From Terana coerulea (taxonomy: Eukaryota > Basidiomycota > Agaricomycetes > Polyporales > Phanerochaetaceae), in contig JAKOGH010000198.1 in assembly GCA_024811115.1 (NCBI GenBank), positions 213,304 to 277,303 of the forward strand: 64,000 nt of DNA, given 5' to 3'. Each line of letters starts with the position of its first letter. Position 1 is the first letter of the stretch. Below the pieces are notes generated by a model. The model was not told the origin of the DNA. It saw nothing but the letters and a program-made list of their open reading frames with translations, and did no database searches. Shown here piece after piece: positions 24,713 to 36,353 of this stretch. The translations under genes and the position numbers were made by a program.

Positions 24713-25072
24713 GTTAGTGTCAATCATGTTCTTGGACTGTAGCTGGAGATGTCTGCCGTACACAGGATGTCCAAACCATCGAAAACTTGTGAGACAGCTA
24801 CGCGGTAGTAAACGGGGAAGGCGTCTCTAACGAGAGTCGCCGACGGTCGATTTGCTATGACCAGATACTGTTCATGCAGCTGGAATGGCTGCCTGCTCGA
24901 AACAGAGCACTCGCTCGGCATAGTGCAGCCCAACCACATCAGGCTACTATTATTGGAATCTAAGAGCACAAACATGCGCCGAATACAGGCAGGGCTGTCA
25001 TTAGATGCAGCGAGACTTGGGGATGGCGTAGATCTAAGAAGCGCTTGGCGGGTGTAGCTTGTGGGCTCGTAT
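24713..25072. other. Convergent intergenic region
   Basis: The stretch lies between the plus-strand small gene and the 3' end of PMP3. A minus-strand open frame of 136 codons (24724-25134) overlaps the last PMP3 exon in a different frame and shows no conserved features, so it is not called. The 3' leader of PMP3 probably lies here. Confidence 0.4.
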
Positions 25073-25488
25073 TCACCGCATTGCTCCTTCACTCCTCGAG
25101 ATAATGTACCTATCACGGAGGCCCTGTTAGCCACAAGGCAAAGACAACAGAAACAGACGCATTACCAGGCATGAATGACGCCAGGGATCCATCCAAGGAC
25201 CCATAGGAGGATGTTTATCCAGAAGTCTGAACTCAGCATCAATGCGCACATTCGCAGTACTCAATTGAATGATTGTGACATACCGGCCGCCACTCCTCGC
25301 TCTTCGCAGAACATGTCAACAATCACTAACAAGTGAGACGCTGCTGCTGCTTACTGAAAAACACGGATAGCGGGGGTATGAAGCTATGGATCGTACGTCA
25401 ATTCATAGTCACTCGGAGTGTGTCGAAACGCTCACATGGCGAGGAAGTAGAGGAGGACGTCGGAGGTAGGAGACACGACGGAAGTCAT
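25073..25488 (-). CDS. PMP3: PMP3-family plasma membrane proteolipid
   Basis: Five exons on the minus strand: 25488-25436, 25383-25355, 25301-25284, 25226-25166 and 25109-25073, all with GT...AG introns and matching phases. They encode 65 residues starting MTSVVSPTSDVLLYFLAIF. The family signatures are present: FIPPLSVFFKRG, DFWINILLWVLGWIPGVIHA and WYII. There are two hydrophobic helices. PMP3 proteins sit in the plasma membrane and modulate membrane potential and salt tolerance in yeast. The exons are 18 to 61 bases long, so no single open frame reveals the gene. An 18-base exon encodes RGVAA. A TATAAAA on the minus strand at 25577-25571 lies about 85 bases before the ATG. Confidence 0.92.
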
Positions 25489-25570
25489 TACGGTCGTAAA
25501 TTCGTTGAGGGTGGATGTAGAGAGGGGAGAGGGGAGGGGAGAGAATAGCCGCACTCACTTCGGTCGCTGG

Positions 25571-25577
25571 TTTTATA
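25571..25577 (-). promoter_or_regulatory. TATA box of the PMP3 gene
   Basis: A perfect TATAAAA on the minus strand sits about 85 bases upstream of the PMP3 ATG, a usual spacing for fungal TATA promoters. Confidence 0.5.
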
Positions 25578-26138
25578 CGCTGGGGCGAGCGTCGACGTCA
25601 TCGAGCACGCCGTGTGCGGTATGCCTCAGCCGTTATGCCGCATCTAAGTTTAGTTACAAGCGTAGTTCGAACTTCGTGCGCACCTAAAGTCGTGCCCATC
25701 CGATGCTCACCTGTCTAGTTGCGCTCCTATTCTAACACATTCCGAAGTCGGCCGTGCGGTTTGTAACTTTTCGGAGGCTTAGCGCTATTTATTGTAGTAT
25801 GGCTGAAACGCGTGGTTGTCTGATTTGCAAAGCTTGGACAGATTTGATACTAAAAGACAAATAAGGTTTATTGGATGTGGTAAATGTCGACGCTGTACAA
25901 GGAGACGTTTGTATTCAAGCTGAGTCGGGGCAGCTTTCCGTTGCTTGTCAGGGCCGGGCGCCACAAGGATTGATGCGCCATCATTTACGTTCTTGCCGCC
26001 CGCCGCCGCCCTGACTCGCCAGCGTCGCTGCCGCGCAGCGCTTGTTCCCCACCATGATCTCGACTGTGCACAGCCTAGGCCTACGCACTCTACCCTTCAC
26101 CACACACTTTCTTCCCGGTCTTTATTCTTGTCTCAGCC
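25578..26138. other. Divergent intergenic region between PMP3 and second regulator
   Basis: About 560 bases separate the PMP3 TATA element from the start of the second Zn2Cys6 gene. The last 80 bases contain CT-rich sequence ending in TTTATTCTTGTCTCAGCC just before the ATG at 26139. No gene is visible here. Confidence 0.4.
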
Positions 26139-29100
26139 ATGTCTCGAGTAGAAGCGGAGTCTGTAGGTGATGTGATGGACCTGTTCAAGAGGCCGGTCCC
26201 CAGCAGCGTGTTGAAGCGTAACTCGGTATGTGTCACCGCTGTCATCCAGTAACCGTGAGCGCCTTACGCATTGCTTATATTGCTAGGCATGCCATCAATG
26301 TAGGAAACGGAAGCTTGTAAGCCATTGTGACTCCTGTCATTGGGCCGAGTCTAATGACACTATGTTCCATATAGAAATGGTCAATTCCAGCCCCTTTCTG
26401 GTCTTACAGAACTTACCTCTGCGTGCAGTGATGCCAAACGACCTTGTGCTACCTGTCTGCGGTCGCATGCCTACGCTGTTGCTCACGCCACGAAGGATAA
26501 GCCAGCACCCCCTTATCCAGATTGCTCGTATGATGACGGTACGTTTTTGTTCTCTTTCCGGTGTATGGTGGGCTTCAGCTAGGACAATAGGTGCAGAGGA
26601 ACCAGAAGAGGCGAGCAATGAGAACCTTGAGAAACGGATATGTACGAGTTGCACTCCTCCAACTGCTGGCGCATATCTAATGTAGTCGCACAGGTGAGCT
26701 TGAACGGTTATTGCGCGAGACTACGCTTGCTCTACAAGACGCGCGTGGTACGAATACTACGAATGGTACCTCGAAGTCAAGACATGATACCCCTGAGTCC
26801 ACCATTTCCGTCGATTCATCACCGTCTACACAATACTCCAACTACTCGTCTCCTTCGGCTGATGTGAACATGGCCTCTGGAGGCTCAAGTGTCATAGAAG
26901 AATCCATGGTGAGTTTTGTAGGTTGTTATCCGTGAAATTTTGACTTAACGAGTCCTCTATGTTTAGTTTACCGCCATGTCCTCGATGTCTAGTCCCGATA
27001 TCTTCACCGACTCACAAATGCCGCAATTCCCCGCAATAGAACAGTCTACTCCTTGGAACGCTTCCAGTGGTACAGGGGCAGGGACTGATCCCAACATATA
27101 TGCCAACAGTCTTTTCGATTCATCGAACAATGCTGCTGATCCAAACAACTACGCGAACCTCGCGCTGATGGCTGCTCCACCAGACGCGAACGGCTACCAT
27201 ACAGAATCGGGCTTCCAACTACTACCTACGGGCTGGCCGCCGAATCTCCCTCGCCCAGACGTTACTCGCCACCTGTACGTTGTCCATTCTTAGCATCAAT
27301 AACCATCAATGACCACGTTTACGTAGCGTTCATGCCTTCTTCGCTTTCTATGTCAATGCTGGCCGCCTATTCCACGGTCCCACCTTCCTCTCATCCCTAG
27401 ACTTACCTCCTACCGACCACCGCTTTCCCTCGAAATCAGTGTTACACGCGATATGCGCCGTCGGAAGCATGTATACTGCCAACGTCGAACCAACACCTAT
27501 ACATACCAGCCAGCACTTCCCTTGTAAGTTGTATGATGCGGCAAAGGCAGCATGGCTCATTGCAGTCTGATTAGATGAAATATTCTCTGGGCGGTGGCGC
27601 AAACTGGCTATACGGCCTGACTCGTTCGCTGAACATCATATCAAGCTTGCGAGGGAGCACTTGGAGTCAGATATCGACCTTGGAGAGCGGATGCTTGAGG
27701 GCATTCAATGTAACGCGACGTTGACTGTAACCTATACCTTGTTTGACAAGGCTCGCATTTTTAGGTCAGGTCCTAATCACCTGGTTCAATCTGAACCAGG
27801 GAAGGTGAGGTCATGATCATCACTTTCTGAAAGCGATGGCTTACCTGCATTGAGTAGATGGTCGGAGGTAGGCTCAGCAATCAACATAAACGCTCAGAAG
27901 TACACCTGGATAACTGACGTCCATTGTATAGGCATATCTTTGCTCAGGCATCAATTTACGCTATGCTGTCGCCGTGGGATTGAATCGTGCTCCTCGGTTC
28001 AAGATGACCGCGGCGAGAAGATTCTCTTGGCCAAACATGGAGAACTTTTACCACCTCCGCAATCGGCAATAGAAGTAGAGAATCGACGAAACATCTTTTG
28101 GATAGGTACGGAGCGCTTCATATCATTGGCTATCGAAGCTCAGTTTACGCTGCCGTCAGCATACGCTCTCGAGCGTATACACTCGAGCGGGAATAGCTTC
28201 GCGCTCGAGCTGGATGACCACGACATCTGTCAGATGCTTCCTCTCAAAGGAGATCAGTTCGAACTAGGGGTACGTCTACTATGACCCGCATTACTGAGGA
28301 CGTACATCCGACTGACAGCTCAAACAGACAAGTGTGGCTGATGAAGATCGCCAATGGTCGCACACGCCGGACATTCTCCTCACGAACCCGCCGGAAAAGA
28401 CCGACTCGTTCGTCCTATACATCAAGGCGACGATGCTCCTGTCACGTGTGAAGGTATTCAACAACAGATTCAAGAGCTTGCACTATGCCGGTGACCCGGC
28501 GTACTGCTCGCGATCCGACAGTCCGAAGAACCTCGAGGACCGCTTCGATCCGCGGGACACGGCTGCGTTCCAAGAGCTAGATAACCTGGTGCTGTCGTTC
28601 AAGGCGGCTTTCCCTGCACACCTCAAGGACCCGGTGCAAGATGGGATGGTGGATCCACACCTCTACGCCGCTTGCGTTGCTCCTCATCTGTACGTCCTCA
28701 ATGCAATTAGCGCGACCCATGATGGATTATGAGTCTAACTCTTCGCAGTGCCATGATCGTACTTCACGATCCTCACGCCCGAATCGGGGACCCAGCATGC
28801 CGATCCTCATACCACGTCTTCAAAGCAGCCCATGCTATTCTTGATTACGTGTATGCACTAGGCGCGACAAGCTACGACCTGTCTCTGTTGGACAACATAC
28901 CTCTGGTGCGCGTTCTGAGTTACATTGTGGTCTGGCGCTTCGCTGATGGGCCGTGTAGCTTGCCTGGAATATGGCGGGAAGAGCCCTGATCGAATATCTG
29001 AAGGCTGCCATAGATCGGAACGACTTCGACCAAATTATGGTGATACATTCCGAGATCTGCTTCGTTCAGTGAGCTTCAGGATTATCCTCGTGTCATAACC

Positions 29101-29412
29101 ACCACTAACAAGTTGCCTAATTCCTAGCGGTATGCTGGCAAGGGCGGGAGAGCGGCTGCCCTGCGCTTGTAGGTCATTGTTTGCAGAGTGTCGAGACTCA
29201 CTGACTGAACCTACATTGTAGATCGCTTCAAGAAGGTCATGTATGACACGCTAGCGCAGATGTGTGGCGAGCAGTTCGTCGAGCCCCTACCCGAGCACTC
29301 GTACCATAAGGGCGGCTACGTCAACCCTTCCGAGATGTCGCTCCTGGACCCTGTGCCATCTATCGCCCCTCTTTTAACTGCTACGGCAATAACGTATCCG
29401 AAAGGTCCGTGA
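26139..29412 (+). CDS. Zn2Cys6 fungal-specific transcription factor (paralogue 2)
   Basis: Eighteen exons: 26139-26225, 26287-26316, 26375-26379, 26429-26538, 26591-26641, 26694-26908, 26967-27274, 27327-27523, 27575-27709, 27765-27804, 27858-27867, 27932-28105, 28160-28269, 28328-28689, 28749-28905, 28959-29068, 29128-29168, 29222-29412; about 777 residues. The zinc cluster reads ACHQCRKRKLKCDAKRPC then ATC. The homology region carries VHAFFAFYVNAGRLFHGPTF, RRNIFWIG and SYDLSLLDNIP. It matches paralogue 1 exon by exon, with exons of 30, 5, 110, 197, 40, 10, 110, 157 and 41 bases identical in length. Both copies lie on the same strand about 11 kb apart, so a tandem duplication is likely. In exon 12 the frame shifts near 27995-28005 by one missing base, between NRAPRF and GEKILLAKHG. 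Binding targets are unknown. Confidence 0.83.
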
Positions 29413-30311
29413 CCTCCGTAGAATGTGCGAGCACGAACTTTTGGCGCTAATTTGGGGCTTCGGCAGATTCACCGATGCTGTACGCCCAATGTGCGTAAAT
29501 AGTGAGGTCTATTGTCATTTGAGATGTCTGCAATACCAGAAATGTGCGCTGGCCGATGGAAGGGATTTGCATTGGTCGTGTGAGATGTCAAAATGTCGGT
29601 AAAGCTCTGCCCTAGTCCTGTGAGAGGTTATACGTTTCCTGTTTCCACCGAGCGACAAAACAAAACACTGTAAGGCTATCACTAAGTCACCGCGTACATG
29701 GGCCTGTTTTGTAGCCTGGACACACCAGTTAATGCTTGTCAGCAGACAGTGAGACCTACCGCAACACTGGATAGCTCATCGGTGAAGCAGGTGTGGTCTC
29801 CATTGTCGATTCCGAACCAAGTATTGAAGACAGTCGCCGATATCTATGTTCTTAGGTGGATGGCGACGGAGGCGTAAAGTTGGTTAGTGCAATGAGGTCA
29901 CTTGCGACCGGATGGCTCGGTGTCCGGCCCTCCGTCGTGTCACTGATGCCATTCCTCATGAACTCGTCCAATCTGGATGTCGTCAATGAGTATCATCCAG
30001 TTCGCATGTTACTGCTGGCAGCGAGATTATGCGCAAGCGCGCAGCTAACACATTCAGTAGAAGCATATCCGACTTCCTGGTAGAGATAGTGCCTCAAACC
30101 TCCGATTATATGGCCCGGAGTGATACTTTATTGGTGGCGTGCGCATAATAATGACATGACATTCACGATATTGTACAGTTATGGATACAGGATACAGGAT
30201 ACACGGGCATTGACATGACATGGCATAAGGAGGATCATAACGTGGGCGTCGGTAAGTATGTGTGGCGGCTAGATCTTCTTAGGTCGGACACTGTCAAGTC
30301 GCCCCAATAGT
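29413..30311. other. Convergent intergenic region
   Basis: No coding potential was recognised. A short tandem of GATACAGGATACA-like sequence occurs around 30185-30200. The frame after 30329 on the minus strand stays open to about 30269 and could be an alternative C terminus for the small gene upstream. Confidence 0.4.
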
Positions 30312-30778
30312 TCAAAGTAGTTCAATTTCCTAGAAGCGTCGGCGACACGGCGTGAGTGATGCATCTCGGCTCTACAGGTATGTAATGCTGCCACTCACTT
30401 CCAAGAGCTTCTCTAGGACTTGGCCTGCAGTCGGCTCAGTGAACCACTCGGCATAGACGTACATTTCGGTATGAGTTTTCTGTCCAGGTCCGTGATGCTT
30501 GAAGATTGCTGCCAAGTACCTGTTACCAGTGCCCAGCCTTGTCTTCAGGATATGGCCGTTCATGGCAGAGGTGTTCAGTCCGTGGCACTTGGACCAGAGG
30601 TCGTACCAAGACATGTGTCCAGCAAGTTTGCTCTCGTCCAGACCGCCGACGACGCCCCTGAGCTTCTCCTTGATTGAATTCTATGAATGTTGACAACGCT
30701 CAATGAGATTGAAGCCATTGGAACGCCACATGGTGAAGCAGGAAAGCTTACATTGATGTCCATGTTCCCTCCCGGCAT
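30312..30778 (-). CDS. Conserved-looking small protein of unknown function
   Basis: Three exons: 30778-30752, 30680-30399 and 30329-30312. The product is about 108 residues, starting MPGGNMDIN then NSIKEKLRGVVGGLDESK. The second exon is a continuous 94-codon frame with balanced composition (YDLWSKCHGLNTSAMNGH, RYLAAIFKHHGPGQ, EMYVYAEWFTEPTAG) and reads like a folded protein rather than a chance frame. I do not recognise the family. The C terminus is uncertain: the in-phase last exon ends after EIELL, while the adjacent frame runs on to LLGRLDSVRPKKI and a stop, which would need a one-base indel. A TATAAAA at 30911-30905 on the minus strand lies about 130 bases upstream. Confidence 0.62.
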
Positions 30779-30904
30779 TGTGCTATTTGGTTTGAAGCAG
30801 AGTGTAAGGGCAAATGCGGGTAATGAAGATTCGGATGGCCTTCAGAGGCGAGTGTAGTGCGAAGGGATGGAATGAATTGTCTGTCCTGTCGAAAAAGGTA
30901 GCCA

Positions 30905-30911
30905 TTTTATA
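30905..30911 (-). promoter_or_regulatory. Possible TATA box of the small minus-strand gene
   Basis: TATAAAA on the minus strand, about 130 bases upstream of the ATG at 30778. Spacing is plausible but on the long side. Confidence 0.35.
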
Positions 30912-31900
30912 ACGCAGACCAGCGTCAACTCTGCGGTGACTGCGAGCAATATGGGCCCAAGACAGTGACTTACCTTTCAAGACATCTTGTCCTGGAGTGG
31001 CGGCAAAATACCAGCATCAGCGAGTGAACAGCATCCCAGCACAGCCATGGATCTCCTGGAGTATGTGGAAAGGATAGGGGAATCGTTTGGAGCCATGTCA
31101 TATCCTAGGATGACAATACAACTCCGCATCTATATAACCAAAAACAGTCAGCGTCGTGCAGCCAAGACTGCACTACCACTTACTTTGTCAAGCTCCTTGT
31201 GTCTAGCCAGCAGCATTCAGCATTTCTAGTTTGTTAGCGATGTATTATTTTACCGCCGCTCGCCACACAAATAACGGTTGCGATAGATAGCACTTCAAGT
31301 CGGGACAAGTGCCCACGTCAGGAGTTCTTTCAGATTGGATCTAGGTACGAGGATGAGGATTCCCTTGTAGAACAAACCTGTGATAGTAGTCTAGGAGTGA
31401 TCCACGCGCAGGCAGCATGGCTGTAGATTCAACCGCCACATTCGCAGCTGTCACAGGATTAACAATTGTGGCGAACGGCCAAAGTGGCGCACTATTGTGG
31501 ACAAGAAGATATTGTCCATAGCTTCCTAGTATAACATAACGGAGTGCTAGAAAAACTGCAATGACTCCAATCGTCAGACTCAGGGAGGACAATTATGGTA
31601 GCCGTCCAGTACTTACTACTTAGTAGTAGTCACAGTACTCAGCTGGCTGCCATGAGACTATTGTCCATCGTAGATAGGTTGACGTGATTCTAGAGCCGCC
31701 ACTAGAGCAGTCGTGTCCTCGTCTTTCTGTTTGATTGGAACAGCCCTGCCTTGTGCAACCCTGCGGCGGTGTCGTCCTGTATACGTGCAGTTGCGAGACG
31801 TAAACTGAGACTGCCTCTTTCGGAAGGCATGACAGCCAACCAAACAAGAGACAACAAAGCTGTGCCAGCGTTTATTCACATCCGCGTCAACTTGACATCG
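30912..31900. other. Intergenic, possible gene fragment on the minus strand
   Basis: The only coding-like stretch is on the minus strand at about 31592-31341. It is a frame of about 80 codons with a hydrophobic start (LTIGVIAVFLALRYVILG) and a tail including NSAPLWPFATIVNPVTAA. It has no clear ATG and could be the last exon of a decayed gene. No family was recognised. Confidence 0.3.
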
Positions 31901-31908
31901 TATATATA
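31901..31908 (+). promoter_or_regulatory. TATA box of kinase-like gene copy 1
   Basis: TATATATA about 88 bases before the ATG at 31996, normal TATA spacing. A similar TATATAA precedes the kinase-like remnant near 46946. Confidence 0.5.
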
Positions 31909-31995
31909 CAGGAAATCAAGGGGACTAGCCTACCCTACCAACTTTCCGCACAACCTCGCCCTATCCACCCAATACACCCCAGCCCACCCACAACA

Positions 31996-32884
31996 ATGTC
32001 GCACCTTCCTTGGTACCTCGCAAGAGCTCCCCGCTCCAAGTTGACCTCACTGGCTCTGGGTCAGTGAGCGCCACAGTTGTCCACCCCTTCCCTCACAAGA
32101 ACTGCCAGGTGGTCGTCGCTCGACTGGATGTTATGCACCCGCCTGCCATTTGCGCTTTGAAGATAGGCTCACTATTCGTGCTCAAGATATACGACCCTCG
32201 TTTCTATCCACGTGCATTCACCGATCCTGCCGCATGGTCTTACGCTACAGAGCGGGAGGCTTTCTCGCGCCACCAAGGGCAATTCACAGAGGACAGGTTC
32301 TACGCTATTGGAGGATATTCCGGGCCCGACCTCGATGTCGCCACTCCCGTTGATTGGGAAGAGTTCTATTTTTGCGCATGGCTTGCGTTTGGGACTGTGA
32401 GCTCCAGGCCTACAACCGCATTCGCTCCCTTCAGGGATCAGGCGTTCCGGTGCTTTACGGGCACGGTCGTCTAAATCTTTCCAGGGCAGATCCGAAACGA
32501 GCCGTCCACCCTCATGTGATCCTCGTAGAATATATCGAGGACGCAACGCCGCTCGACAAGATCTCCCCAAGGCTGCTGACCCGACCTCTCGTCCAGTCCC
32601 TCCTGACGACCATGCGAAGGCTGGTGGAATTGGGAGTCAGCCACGGGGACCTGAATTATGGGAACTACCTGGTGACACCAGCTCACAAGCCCACGCGCGC
32701 CGTCATCCTCGACTTTGGAGACTGCATCTTTCGGATGCCCGAGTACACTGACGAGGAGTGGCGGGAGGTACTTATGGAGAATATGGCAGTGAGGGAGACA
32801 ATGAGGAAGATTGTCGTGCTGTTCGAGAAGGCGGGACTGCCTGTGCCGGAGGAATGCAAGAATTTGAAGGATATTCGGTACTAA
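31996..32884 (+). pseudogene. Kinase-like protein, copy 1, two apparent frameshifts
   Basis: The copy starts MSHLPWYLA and ends after PEECKNLKDIRY. It matches the intact neighbour at 33304 along its length: TVVHPFPHKNCQVVVA, SLFVLKIYDPRFYPR, WDCELQAYN, YGHGRLNLS, HGDLNYGNYLV and VILDFGDC. The HGDxxxxN and DFG-like motifs are those of aminoglycoside-phosphotransferase or fungal kinase-like folds, so phosphotransfer is possible but unproven. Two one-base losses break the frame: near 32010-32035 and at a TTTTT run (32369-32373), where one more T would restore YFLRMACVWD. Catalytic motifs are intact, so the break may be a sequence error rather than true decay. Confidence 0.7.
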
Positions 32885-33303
32885 ATAATATGATACTTTG
32901 GGGAATTTTTAAACTACTTCGATTGCTATGTGTAGTACAAGCTGAAAACTCAACGTGTTTGCTGTAACGGACATGGGATGTTCAGCGACATCATGTGCGG
33001 AGCAGGGTACTTTAAATACATACTATCGAGCGATCCTGATAGTGACGCCCCAAAAGACGTTTTATGCACGACAGACTTATCACATCGGCGAGCAGCTTGG
33101 CGTAGGGGAATTTATCTGTAGCATCTGCAATGCGTGAAAATAAATGGTCCTGAGGCGTTCACTAAGTACTATGTTGAACTACAGCACTTGCTATTTCTGG
33201 ACAGGCAAGTCTCAGCCAAACAACAACAAATAGTTGCCGCTCTTCGTTGAACGCGCTTCGAACGCTGCAACGTTCCGTCTTGTCCTTCGGGAGCTCAGCG
33301 ACT
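32885..33303. other. Spacer between tandem kinase-like genes
   Basis: No gene is visible. The spacer should contain the copy 1 terminator and the copy 2 promoter. No clear TATA element was found before copy 2. Confidence 0.4.
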
Positions 33304-34245
33304 ATGGCTCATCTACCAGCATACTTGCAGCAAGGCTCAGAGCTCCAGATCGACCTCGCCACGTCTATCTCACTCAGGGCCACGGTGGTTCGCCCCTTCC
33401 CTCACAGGAATTGCCAAGTGCTCGTCGCACAGCTGAATTCCAAGGACCCACCCACTGGCAGCGATCTGGCCGTGGGCTCGCTCTTTGTTCTCAAGATGTA
33501 CGACCCTCGCTTCTATCGACGGCCTTTCGAAGACGACCCAGCATGGTCTTACGCGGCAGAGCAGGAGGCCTTCGTGCGCCACAAGGGGGATTTCAATCAA
33601 GAAGAGTTTGATGCATACATGCGCCGTCGTCCTCGTGGCCCCGGCAGCAGAGACGAGGATGATTCAGACACACCCGCTGACTGGGAAGAATACTTTTACC
33701 TGCGCATCGCTTCCTTCTGGGACTGTGAAGTCCTCGCATACAATTGCCTCGGTCCCCTTCAGGGATCGGGCGTCCCAAGATGCTATGGGCACGGCCGCCT
33801 AAATCTCTCCAAAACGGACCCGCTGCGGGCCCTCCATCCTCATGCACTTTTGCTAGAGTTTGTTGAGGATGCTGCGCCGCTCGCCACGATCTCCCCAGAG
33901 ATGTTGACTCGTCCTCTCATCCGCTCGCTGCTGACAACCATGCGGAGGCTGGCGGAGTTGGGGGTCAATAACGGGGACCTGAACGACGGAAATTACCTCG
34001 TGGCACCAGCTCACAAACCCACGCGTGCCCTTATGATTGACTTCGGGGACTGCTACATCCGGGACTCTGGCGAAACCGACGAGGAATGGCGGCTTCGGAT
34101 CCGCGAGAACTGGGCAGTGAAGTACACGATGAAGAGGATTGGCAGGCTGTTCACGGAGGCAGGGCTACCTGAGCCTGAGGAATGCAAGAATTGGAAGACG
34201 CACGAAGGTGATCTAGCATTGCCACAATGGTCCCCGTTGACATAG
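33304..34245 (+). CDS. Small fungal kinase-like protein, copy 2 (intact)
   Basis: A single uninterrupted exon of 313 codons starts at the ATG 33304 (MAHLPAYLQQGSELQ). Features in order: an N-lobe-like region with FVLKMYDPRFYRR, which could supply the ATP-site lysine; WDCEVLAYNCLGPLQGSGVP; LLLEFVEDAAPL, a hinge-like segment; the catalytic-loop equivalent NNGDLNDGNYLV; and IDFGDC, the metal-binding DFG equivalent. The His that precedes Gly-Asp in copies 1 and 3 (HGDL) is Asn here, while the catalytic Asp and the downstream Asn are kept. It follows copy 1 in tandem on the same strand. Weak kinase activity or a pseudokinase are both possible; the substrate is unknown. Confidence 0.72.
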   Translation: MAHLPAYLQQGSELQIDLATSISLRATVVRPFPHRNCQVLVAQLNSKDPPTGSDLAVGSLFVLKMYDPRFYRRPFEDDPAWSYAAEQEAFVRHKGDFNQEEFDAYMRRRPRGPGSRDEDDSDTPADWEEYFYLRIASFWDCEVLAYNCLGPLQGSGVPRCYGHGRLNLSKTDPLRALHPHALLLEFVEDAAPLATISPEMLTRPLIRSLLTTMRRLAELGVNNGDLNDGNYLVAPAHKPTRALMIDFGDCYIRDSGETDEEWRLRIRENWAVKYTMKRIGRLFTEAGLPEPEECKNWKTHEGDLALPQWSPLT

Positions 34246-34643
34246 ATATTATTCTAACCACATGCTGTAATCACTACTCACTCCGCATGTCCTACTGTCC
34301 GACACTTGGCCATATCCACGATTGTCGCTGTACAGTTATTCTATACGTTCATGCTTGTAACCCTTCCTTTCTAGCTCTCATGTTGGACCCGAGTGGAACG
34401 AACCGTCCGTTGTCATGGCGGTGACTTGAGTAAAATTCGCAGCACACGCTGGCTTTGCGAGTCCAAATGCTTTGATCTGTGCCTGTAATGAAGCCCGTAC
34501 AAAGTTGGATACATGCTCCGTCACAACCATCAGTTCATCCGTATCGCGGGCCGGGGCATATGTCAGGTACCTTAAAGGCCATCGCAAGGTGAACAGGACA
34601 CGGGACTGAGCCACTACACATGCCATGAGGCGCGGACGCACAC
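34246..34643. other. Spacer before repeat copy E1
   Basis: Nothing recognisable. It ends where similarity to the inverted copy at 55675-60760 begins. Confidence 0.4.
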
Positions 34644-36353
34644 ACCATCATGCAGGCAGGCACACAATAGAGATGACTGACTTATGAGCGTTGGTGGTGC
34701 TTCTCATGATCGGCCGATGTTATCGTATATGCATCACCGCCAGCTACAACCATTGTCCTCATGTTTGTAACGTGTTGAAGAGATTTTCGGCAGGTGTTTC
34801 TACACATTTATTTCGGCAGCGGCTCCCAGGTCCGGGGCCAGGGATTTGCTAACAATACTCACATCGGAAGGCATCCATTGGATTGAGAATTGGTGCCATT
34901 GAAATTTGCCCATGGCCCCGTAGATCTTGTTTGTTCCTTCTAGCATAGCGTATGAATCAACATGGATAACACGAAGATCGAAATGACGAATGTACCAAGG
35001 GAGTGCACGTTAAACTCGCGAGATCAGCCGCACGGAGCGACTATCCGGCGGCACATTTCCGAACGTCCCCCTACACAAAGGACTTTTGAAGGTCAATGCG
35101 AAAAATGTCAGAGCACATGTAGCAGCCACCTTGACCCATCAAGACACTCGTTGATAGGTTGGGTAGCACAGTGAAGCTGTTCAGCTATATGGTGAGATGA
35201 GATGCCCAAACGATGCTCACTTAGATGACAGGCTTGTTGGCTGTAGTGGATTTCCACGTTGCCCCCACACGACATACTGAACAGTCTGAACTTGGCAGAA
35301 ACCTAGAAGTGGGCCGCCAACCGACAAGGGCGACACCTCGTGGTAACGCGTCAAAATCTTTCAAGTTCTGTTTGTCACCGGTGATGGACAGAACTTGAAA
35401 GATTTTGAGATGGCCATCCGTGACCTGTGATGGTATGAGATGCTGTGTATAGCCCCTGCATGGTGAAAGAAACGAGGCCGCGCAGCTCTTCTGTCCCAGA
35501 CTCAAGGGGATGACTCGGAAGCTGCGGTCCGGCCACAATCTTGAGCTTATCCACGACGAAAGAGAGGCCCTCGCAGCGGCCCTGAACGCGATCGTGATCG
35601 AGAGAAGCAGGGGCAGTGTGATGCAAAGCATATTCACCTGCGGTCGTTCGTCCTGGCGCTAGAGGGACCGTCGCATGGCCAAGGACGGTAACATCACACC
35701 TGGAAGGAGGATAGGCGGCATCCAACGATCGTCGCACGGCATCCTCCTAGCACTAAGCGTCAGCATTAGCACTAGGTTTAGCATGGGATACGTAACTAAA
35801 CCAAGTAAAGGGATATTCGCATGCGGGCCTGTGGCTGCGTCGTGGAAGAAGCAAGGGCAGCGCTCAGGCGGCGCGGGTTGAGCTTATACTTACGTGAGCT
35901 TGTTCACGGAAGCCGACGGCGACACTTGCAAAGCAAGTTGCTCCATGGTCGACCACATCGCGCCGGCCCTCTTTGTCTTGCACCCGCTGCTTTCCTAAGT
36001 CTTCCGGGCTTGGCAGCGGGCTGCCAATGGCACTTTTTCCGGCAAACCCACAAGTGTAAGCTGCGTAATGTCTGGCCGTCAAATTTAACAGAAAAACATC
36101 GGAGGACATCGGGAGTTTTCTATGAAGTGCTCACCATGATGAGCAACACAAAGGAATGGAAGCGAGCACACATAACTTACAATCCACATGCAACCCTAAT
36201 ATCATGGCGGTCTGAGGGTGACCAAAATGTTACTAATACAGCACAGAGTCAAGTCCTGCAAAGTATCCAGCATCATGATGCATGCCACCATGGCCTGATA
36301 GCAGTTACGCTAAAACTTCGTCTAACCACCCAGGCTGCAGCGGGCAGAGGCCA

